From assembly GCF_029633865.1 (NCBI RefSeq), contig NC_079217.1, forward strand, positions 53,714,979 through 53,778,978: a DNA stretch of 64,000 nucleotides, given 5' to 3'. This DNA is from Lampris incognitus. Lineage: Eukaryota; Chordata; Actinopteri; Lampriformes; Lampridae. A program made the position numbers and the translations under genes. Positions within the stretch are counted from its first letter, which is position 1, and each line of letters opens with the position of its first letter. The notes below the pieces were generated by a model. The model ran no database searches, was not told where the DNA came from, and saw nothing but the letters and a program-made list of their open reading frames with translations. Shown here piece by piece: positions 56,958-64,000 of this stretch.

Positions 56958-57455
56958 GACCTTATATTGTTCCCTGTTGCTGAGACTCCACATGCTAGCG
57001 TCACTAGGGTACGTCACGAGGGTACCGGTTTATACCCGCGCCTAGCCACCAATCGGTCTAGTTTCTGCAGTCATCACACCAGTTTCATCAGTAGTCCACA
57101 TGTCCCCTGGTCCCAGTGAAAGTCAGCCAAACACCGTCTCCAGCTTGTCAAAGAAAGCCTTGACATTCTCCTTGTTGAAGGCACTTACTTGCCCTGGGCT
57201 AGTTGCCTCTGGCTTTCTGAGAGAGAGTGTAGGGTGCCTCCTTAAGAAGCGTGGAAACCTCTCGCTGCTGCCATTTTCTTTTTCAGACCAGGCTGGTAGA
57301 AACTGCAGCTCCCGTGCCTCTGGAAATTCGTACGCTAGCTTTCTCGACTCAGTTGGTGACAAACCAAAATAGAGGTCAGCCAGTCTCATAAGGTACTGCT
57401 CAAGCTGCAGCTCCAAGTCTGGGCTAAAAACCTGCCGTGGAGATTTATACCCAAC

Positions 57456-58734
57456 CAGGGGCGTAACGAATCAGCACCGGGCCCTAATTCAAGATGGTCA
57501 AAGCGGTCCCAGTAGTAATAGGTGGGAGCACCATAACGCGCACCTCTGAACACAGATTAAAACATAACGGTGACGGCGCACCAACACATAGACCTACATA
57601 AACATTATGGTGACGGCGCACCAACACGTATATGAGCACCGCACAGTGGCAAGTCAAATAAATAATAAATAAGGTCTACTTACATCACAGGGGCACTCTC
57701 CTGGCTTTTCGCTGTGCAAAGTCGTCAATTAAACCATGAAGATCCAGCTGGCGGGCACGAGCATTCTCAATTGAGAGGGTGATGAGTCTGGGCAAACGGG
57801 CCTGTCCCATTGCGCTCCTCAGATACGACTCCATGAGCTTCCGTTTCGAAAAGTATCGTTCTGCAGTTGCAACAGTCACCGGAAGTGTTAAGAAAAGTAG
57901 TAAAACTGTACAGACTTCCCCAAAGCTTGCAGCGATGCAGTTGTTGTCCACGATCAACATATTGGCTAGTTGTTGGACTATTTGGCTAGTTGTTGGACTA
58001 ATTCGACATTTGAGATATTGTAGCGAACTCGGGGGACAACGCAACCACAGGAACTGCCGCGGCCGGGAAGCGAACCCGTATCGGCCGCACCGCAGGAGAC
58101 ATCGCTAACCGCTCGACTAAAGGGTCAGACCCGCCAGCCAGCGGCCAGCGTGTCTTCTTATCCATGCACGTTACAATATTTTCTCTTGAACAAGCTCAGA
58201 ATGACACGAGTTGCATTGGAAATGCTGAAGTGATGCCATTTTTGTAAATATCACACAACTTGCTTGCTTGCTCGCTCAAAAAAGTTCATCATTTGTTGTA
58301 GTGAACAGTGTTTTAGGCTGTACAACTTTGACTGTATCCCCTGTTCTCCTCAAACCCGCGAATCGCTGTGTCAGCTGAGAGATCACAATGTCGAGGGAGG
58401 TACTGAACACAGCCACGCCAAAATGGGACTCTGCGCCCGCTAAACTAGTTCGTCTTGACAAAGTTCATCAAAATTCCCTTTCACTGCCCCCCCTCCTCGA
58501 AGGTTTTGCTCCCCCCCATTTCTCTGCGAGAGCATGCGCGGTCTGTTTGGCATCCTCAAACCGGTCTCGGAAGGCCTGCAGGTCTCCACGGGCCCATTCA
58601 CCTCCGTGTGCGAGGCCCAGTGAAGCCGCGCTGCCTGCCTTGGCCATATGCGGCCGTGCAGGGCGGGCCCCAAATCATCGCGGGCCCCTATGCAGCCGCA
58701 TACCCTGCATACGTATATGGTAGTTACGCCCCTG
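57456..58734 (-). mobile_element. hAT element, 1279 bp, internally deleted
   Basis: The left end is CAGGGGCGTAACGA and the right end is the reverse complement of CAGGGGCGTAACTA. Exact 8-bp duplication TACCCAAC at 57448-57455 and 58735-58742. The only recognisable coding is the hAT C-terminal dimerisation domain on the minus strand (57685-58044): TLPVTVATAERYFSKRKLME and YLRSAMGQARLPRLITLSIE. The rest, including a CpG-rich right half, has no long conserved frame. Confidence 0.95.
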
Positions 58735-58751
58735 TACCCAACCGCCGTAGG

Positions 58752-58958
58752 ACAATTTTTTTTCCTAGGATGAATCCGGAAAGTTCCCGCCCTCCGGCGC
58801 TAGGATTGACCAGATCTGCCTGTCAACCAACTTTCCGGATCCTAGGAAAAAACATATTCGCTTACCGTTCGCATCGGCCTTGACTGACAGGCAGATCTGG
58901 CCAATCCTAGCGCTTGAGGGCAGGAACTTTCCGGATTCATCCTAGGAAAAAAAAAATT
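58752..58958. mobile_element. Palindromic MITE
   Basis: The arms of about 75 bp are reverse complements with few mismatches. The outer part contains TTCCTAGGATGAATCCGGAA and the inner part AGATCTGCCTGTCA and complement. It interrupts the pogo element just beyond the hAT insertion. Target duplication not resolved. Confidence 0.85.
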
Positions 58959-59275
58959 AGCCCACCGTAGTTGGGATGGCTGTCTGACTTTCTATTTCAG
59001 CTGCGGTGAATGTCTTACAGTATGGAGCCAGCGTGTTATAATCCTTCACTGTACTCCTGACGATTTATTTGCCAGCTTCACCTTCCTCGATGCTAAGGGC
59101 AGAGAGGTTAGGTGGTGTGCTGCCGTTAGGTGGTGTGCTGCCATTTTGTTTTTCTTTTATAATTCCTGACCATCTCTTCCCCCTTCCTTCTTTCCTGCCT
59201 TCCTTTAAAAACACATTCACAAAATTCAAAATTACATATGACAACAGCTGACAAGCTGTCTCTGTATGTATACTG

Positions 59276-59347
59276 GCAACTTGCCTCAGTGATTTTGGAG
59301 CAGGTTGTCACGTGATAACTTACCCCAAAATTACTGAGACAAGTTGC
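59276..59347. repeat. 72-bp imperfect palindrome centred on CACGTG
   Basis: GCAACTTGCCTCAGTGATTT at the left pairs with the reverse complement at the right with several mismatches; the centre is near the E-box-like CACGTG. It lies just outside the pogo N-terminus, so it may be part of the pogo terminal repeat or a separate tiny MITE. Confidence 0.7.
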
Positions 59348-59650
59348 CCCAAACTGCCATGTTTGCTAATGTCTGCTCTGACTTAAAAATAGCTTAAAGC
59401 AGGAAATTAGCAAAAGCATAGCAAGACACTTTATTCTCTCCTCTACCATGAACAAATATATAATTGTGAAGATTTTTAACTAGAAGATTATTACAAAAAA
59501 ATGTCGTTTTTTTTTTTACTTTAGAAACGGTAATAATCCATATGGTTAGTGGTTGTGTCAGGAAGGGCGTCCGACATAAAACTTTGCCAAATCATTGTGC
59601 AGATTGACAAGACCATACCGGATCAGTCGAGGCTCCATACCGTGATGATG

Positions 59651-59945
59651 ACGGTTGATGCGAGAGCCAACGGGGTGTAGGCACGGAAGTAGCCGTGATT
59701 GGCTGTTGCGTCGGCCAATAGAAAGCGCGGAACCTCGAAGCGCACTGACTTGAAACAATCGATGCGCACTGAAACAGTTAGCTAGCTAGCTTACAACGGA
59801 CTGTAACACTGCCAGGTCGTAGTGTAACGATAGCTAACGTTAACGCTTGCTAACAATGGAAATTCAAAAAGAGTTTAAACCCTAACCAACAACCAATCAC
59901 GTCTACTTCCGTGCCTACACCACGTTGGCTCTAACATCAACCGTT
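59651..59945. mobile_element. MITE-like element with about 60-bp inverted ends
   Basis: The left arm (ACGGTTGATG.. to about 59709) and right arm (about 59886-59945) are reverse complements with few mismatches, both holding GTGTAGGCACGGAAGTAG or its complement. About 175 bp of non-coding sequence lies between. Confidence 0.8.
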
Positions 59946-61139
59946 GTTAACCTGGTCAAGGCCCAGGTCAAGAACGGCCGCCATTGGTGCTGTGCCCTCA
60001 CAGGGTACCGATGGAAAACCCCCGAGAAACAGGGAGCAAGTCGAAAGAAGAGGAAGGAGAATGTGAAAAATGGTATATTTAGCGCTCATCTCAGTTAACA
60101 ATGCGCTTTGCTTTTCCCAGACAGGATATGACATCAGACCAAGTGGATGCACAAAACTAGTAAGTAGGCCATTTGAGTTTTATGTAGCATCCTCTGATGG
60201 TAAAAATATTAACGATGTGACAATTTACCCATGTGACAAGAAGCCCCGGTCTCCCCTACTCTTAACACGCATATTAAGAGAGTCCTGCAATCCCTGCACA
60301 TTAATTTCAGACTACACCGGTTAATTTATGCAGCATAACATCCCTGTGAGTTTCAGTTCACGCAAACCTAACATGTTCCCCGGAGGAAGACGTAGGACAA
60401 AAACAAGAAGAAGTTGTGGTATCTAGGGTAGAGAACAAAGCACTTGGAAATCACATCTTTAGCCACCATGAAGGAAGAAAATGCAACTGGTTTAGTCCAT
60501 GAACAGAGAAATAATGAGTTATACAATTTTGGGCAGAAATATTTTAGCACCTCTAAGGATAATCGGGGATTGATAAATGGCAGTAAATGTCATAGGAGGA
60601 TGCTTTAGGTCAAGCATGTGAAAGAAAAATGACCATAATTCCTGAACTGAGCAGGATGTTTGGGAAGCACGGGTTTGTCCTTGTGAATGTCTCCAAGACT
60701 ATACTTTCAGGGATCATTTCTATAGTTCTTAACTTGAGAAATGTGTTTCTAAAGTGAATGTCTCAATTTTTCACTGCTTTGCAAAATGGAGACATTCGTA
60801 GGCGTAAATTAAAGCATGCAGTGAGTCATCAAGGATGAGGAGAAGCAATTTGGACTGACACATTTGTAAAAGGATTGTGTGCTGGTGTTTGATTTGTACG
60901 TGGTTACGGTTAGAATTACGCTGTCATTAAGGCTTGAACTAGAATAGCACGTGGATCACAGTGTTCAGTTAGCATCTGTCTGAGGGTGGTATGATTGGTG
61001 GCTTGTTTGTAATTGTGCCATTGTTTTGGTAGTATGTCAGTATGTACATAGTGTGTGCACAGAAACACGTGCATTTGACCCTTATTCAGGTCAGGGTTCA
61101 TAGCCAGCCGAGTTCATCCCTGCCCGGAAAACATCACTA

Positions 61140-61141
<2 letters not shown>
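59946..61141. other. Non-coding stretch, no gene recognised
   Basis: Moderately AT-rich with short frames only (up to 84 codons), none with recognisable motifs. It could hold old repeats. Confidence 0.5.
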
Positions 61142-61224
<83 letters not shown>

Positions 61225-61265
61225 CGCACACGCACACGCACGCACACACACACGCACGCACGCAC
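61142..61265. repeat. (CT)n followed by (CA/CG)n microsatellite
   Basis: About 75 bp of CT, then CACACG-type repeats up to the start of a LINE-derived element. Confidence 0.93.
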
Positions 61266-61690
61266 GGATCGCTGCCTTGCCGTGGTGGAGAAGCTTGCTA
61301 TGCCGTCCGGAGCTTGGCTCCTGGTAGGCTCACCCAAGGTGGACAGGTCAAGGGGGAGGTTCCAGATGAAGTGCGATCCAACAAAGACCTCAACGGCGGA
61401 ACTGGCGGAAGATGTCTCCGGGTCACAATGGCAGGGAAGGCGGAGGAAGACTGCAACAGAGGGAGGTCTCCAATCGTCCTGGTTCTCCATGCCATTGGAC
61501 TCTGTCCACCCCCTGCCAAGGACCGTGTGGAGGCTGCAGCCGCATCAGTCACTCCATGTAAAAAGCTGTCATGCACGGGCATCCTCCCATTATGCAGCTC
61601 CAGGATCGGCCTCACTGCCCACCTGAGGACCCAGAGAGACCCAGAGGGAGGACGGTCATACTCGTCCCCCGAGTGACCGCCGATGATGAT
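61266..61690 (+). mobile_element. Short LINE-derived element (5' end fused to 3' end)
   Basis: It begins GATCGCTGCCTTGCCGTGGT, a common start of fish LINE 5' regions. It ends with a C-terminal coding remnant (GLTAHLRTQRDPEGG) and a (GATGAT)n tail. The reverse transcriptase is absent. It is flanked on the left by a CT/CA microsatellite. Confidence 0.55.
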
Positions 61691-61887
61691 GATAGTGTGT
61701 GTGTGTGTGTGTAAATGATAAGTAGCTAAAGACTGAATGTGTGTCTCAGGCAGCAGTGGCATAGCTTTTGAGAGTTGGTATAACCCAGTGAAGCCATGCA
61801 TGAGGTAAAATGACAACATGATAGGTTAGAGAGTATAACTGTGCTGCCTTGTGAAATGGGGCGGTGGATTTAGAAAAGCACAGTTTA

Positions 61888-63696
61888 GGGCGTCCGGGTA
61901 GCATGGCGGCAGCCTATTCCGTTGCCTACCAACACGGGGATCGCTGGTTCGAATCCCCGTGTTACCTTCGGCTTGGTTGGGCATCCCTACAGACACAATT
62001 GAGTGTGTCTGCAGCAGTGGCGTAACCAGGAATATTTTTGTAGGTGGGCCTGAGTGAAAATGGGTGGGCCAAAATTTTCCAGCAATAATCCTTCAAACAA
62101 GACGCAAATTCGAACACATTACAGCAGTAAACACATAACACAGGTATTTAGTATGTGACCAAGAAACATACTAAAACTTTAATAAAAAACCACTTAAACA
62201 AATACCACCCCAGTCATTCTCGCCAGGCTCTGCACAACCATTTAAACATCACTGAGGAAAACAGCCCGACTCGGTCTAAAAGATCACGATACAACATGTA
62301 AGCTATAGGCCTATAGTACACGTTTTACAGCACAATGTGTAGACGCCGAGGGCGAGCGTTGAAGATCGAGATTATTTCATCATAGTCCAAAGAGTCAGTA
62401 AGTTCCCTTTCAAAGGACAACGGGGATAGATTGTTGAGGCGTGCAGTTAGCATGGAAGATCTTAGACATGTTTTGATACGGCCTGTAGTGGAGAAGAGTC
62501 TTTCAACAGAACATGAAGTCAGGGGAATGGTGATCATTGCCCTTAACAGTCTGTTAATGTTTGGGAAAACGTCAGAGTTGCAGCTGTCCAGCACTTCAAT
62601 GAGGGATGGGTAACACTGACCCCTCTCCACTTTACGACGCAGTGCCTGAATGAAAACGGTCCATTCCGAACCCTCAAATTTACCAAGTGCAATACAATGG
62701 GGGGGTTTGCTAGCCTGATGTTTCGAGCGTGCCTGGCGGAGGTGCTTCCAATCTACAAACCCGCTTCGAAAAAACATGTTTTCCATATGGGGCTCGGGGA
62801 AATGCCTACACATCTTACAGAAAACAGCGTTCCTTGCTGAGCTGTATTCAAGCCACTTAAATTCTTCATACCACTTATGGGAAAAAGAACGTAATTTTCC
62901 TGAAACGTTGGTTGCGGGGAACACTAATTTAGGCTGCGTGGGTGGCTCATCCACAGCAGACAAATCTGACGGTGGCATGGTCAAGGGAATCGTCTCACCG
63001 TCGTCAGAGGGGGGAGGAGAAGCTGCCTGCAACGGAGAAGCTGTAGCCTCCTCTGTCGTTCTCTCCGGCGGTATCTCACTCTCATTGGGCGGCTCAGTCG
63101 GTGCTGGGGAAGGTGTGCTTTCCTCCTCTCCATCCGTGGCTTTTTAAAAAAGCGGAAGATTGAACTTTGTTTCGCCATTCCATAAGTTATGGCTAACTGT
63201 TGGCTATTGGCTAGTTAGCAGCAGTGGAAAATACAGAGCGTGATGGTACGCGCGCTCAGATGTTGCAGTTCTACGTACGTAAAAGGGGCCGGCCTACGTG
63301 CTTGTAAGCCAGCGTGATTGGGTGGGCCTGGGCTTGAAATGGGTGGGCCTGTGACAAACCAGGCCCACCCGTGGTTACGCCCCTGGTCTGCAGGTGGGAA
63401 GCCGGATGTGGGTAAGTGTCCTGGTCGCTGCACTAGCGCCTCCCTCTGGTCAGTCGGGGCGCCTGTTCGGGGGCGAGGGGGAACTGGGGGGAATAGCGTG
63501 ATCCTCCCACGCGCTACATCCCCCTGGCGAAACGCCTCACTGTCAGGTGAAAAGAAGCGGCTGGCGACTCCACATGTATGGGAGGAGGCCTGTGGTAGTC
63601 TGCAGCCCTCCCCGGATCAGTAGAGGGGGTGCAGCAGCGACCGGGACGGCTCGGAAGAGTGGGACAAACTGGCCAGATACAATTGCAAGGGGGGGG
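61888..63696 (+). mobile_element. Family A SINE split by a hAT element
   Basis: The head and first part lie at 61888-62014, the rest at 63394-63696. The SINE's own flanking duplication CAGTTTA is at 61881-61887 and 63697-63703. The hAT insertion at 62015-63385 duplicated 8 bp of SINE sequence. The order of events is therefore clear. Confidence 0.93.
62015..63385 (-). mobile_element. hAT element inside SINE, 1371 bp, with shortened transposase
   Basis: The left end is CAGTGGCGTAACCA and the right end is the reverse complement of CAGGGGCGTAACCA. Exact 8-bp duplication GTCTGCAG at 62007-62014 and 63386-63393. Subterminal sequence repeats GGTGGGCC. The minus-strand frame 63032-62325 (235 codons) joins a TTF-type zinc-finger region (SHKWYEEFKWLEYSSARNAV, FCKMCRHF) directly to the hAT C-terminal domain (IPLTSCSVERLFSTTGRIKT). 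An N-terminal MAKQSSIFRFFKK starts at 63178 in another frame; a one-base slip in the T6A6 run near 63144-63155 separates them. The middle of the transposase, including the catalytic core, is deleted. Confidence 0.95.
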
Positions 63697-64000
63697 CAGT
63701 TTACATCTTCCGTGATGACTATAAGATTTAGGATGTTTTAGAAAACTGATTCAGGCCCTTGTGCGAGTGCTCACCCTGGAGTATGGCATAAACATAGTTA
63801 CACCCCATCTTGTGCGCTGGTGAAATGTTTATTCAAATAATATTTTGTGAACAGCCATGGCAAAGCTGCACTTACAATGTCCAGATGAACTGATTCAACT
63901 CTCTTTCTTTCTTTAAAGCATGTACAACTGAACAGACAGAGAAAAGCTGTTCGTCTTATCTCTGACTCCATCTCAAAAATCAATGCCTTTCCTGGAAAAA

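Larger units (their letters stand above)
55464..59170 (-). mobile_element. pogo-type DNA transposon remnant with three later insertions
   Basis: Minus-strand order. N-terminus MVRNYKRKTK (near 59170), then a CENP-B-like helix-turn-helix region including [20 protein letters not shown] and [20 protein letters not shown] (57123-57416). Then LACGVSATGNNI (about 56970-57004). Then the DDE core RFLNNGPPGSEGG, CFLLLDSHSAHLS and FPPHCSHRLQPLDRTVYGPL (56034-56474). The C-terminal tail has a PHD-like Cys/His cluster, CLVCVEPFANSR..CMEYKQWAHGDC (55464-55802). Interruptions: MITE D copy 2 (56463-56957), a hAT element (57456-58734) and a palindromic MITE (about 58752-58958). Stops and frame changes are also present. 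Dead. Confidence 0.87.

Overview
This window is teleost-fish nuclear DNA. It is AT-rich and intron-dominated, has long dinucleotide repeats, and is full of fish-type retrotransposons and DNA transposons. Two conserved vertebrate protein genes can be read, both on the + strand, with GT..AG exon boundaries that keep frame. The 3' half of a glycerophosphodiester phosphodiesterase gene (GDPD1-like) lies in five coding exons between 3126 and 25955. A complete Yippee-like gene (YPEL2/YPEL1-like, 119 codons) lies in four coding exons between 36703 and 41320. GDPD1 and YPEL2 are also neighbours in human (17q22, recalled), so order and orientation support both calls.

Layout. 1-3125: GDPD1 intron with a hAT-type MITE and two SINEs. 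3126-4903: two GDPD1 exons. 4904-23099: an 18.2-kb intron holding a SINE, an RTE retrotransposon, a minus-strand L1-type LINE split by a second LINE that is itself split by a nearly intact hAT transposon, and a Tc1/mariner element. 23100-25955: the last three GDPD1 exons, with a LINE 3' end and a fold-back element between them. 25956-29250: probable GDPD1 3' UTR and flank with two SINEs. 29252-29790: RTE fragment. 29840-30461: CpG-rich segment with YY1 and CCAAT motifs, the likely YPEL2 promoter and first exon. 30462-36587: long first intron with an internally deleted LINE. 36588-41320: coding part of YPEL2. 41321 to about 44200: its probable 3' UTR. 44435-64000: no cellular gene recognised. 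That last stretch holds an L2-type LINE, SINEs, a pogo-type transposon broken up by younger insertions, two short hAT elements with matching ends, several palindromic MITEs and long microsatellites.

The clearest unusual signal is the layering of mobile elements. Many insertions show exact target-site duplications and terminal inverted repeats, so the order of events can be read directly. The second theme is a set of perfect or near-perfect palindromes, one of which sits inside a SINE and looks like a template-switch mutation. No prokaryotic features, CRISPR arrays or clear functional tRNA/rRNA genes were seen. Family names beyond clade or superfamily level are deliberately not given.
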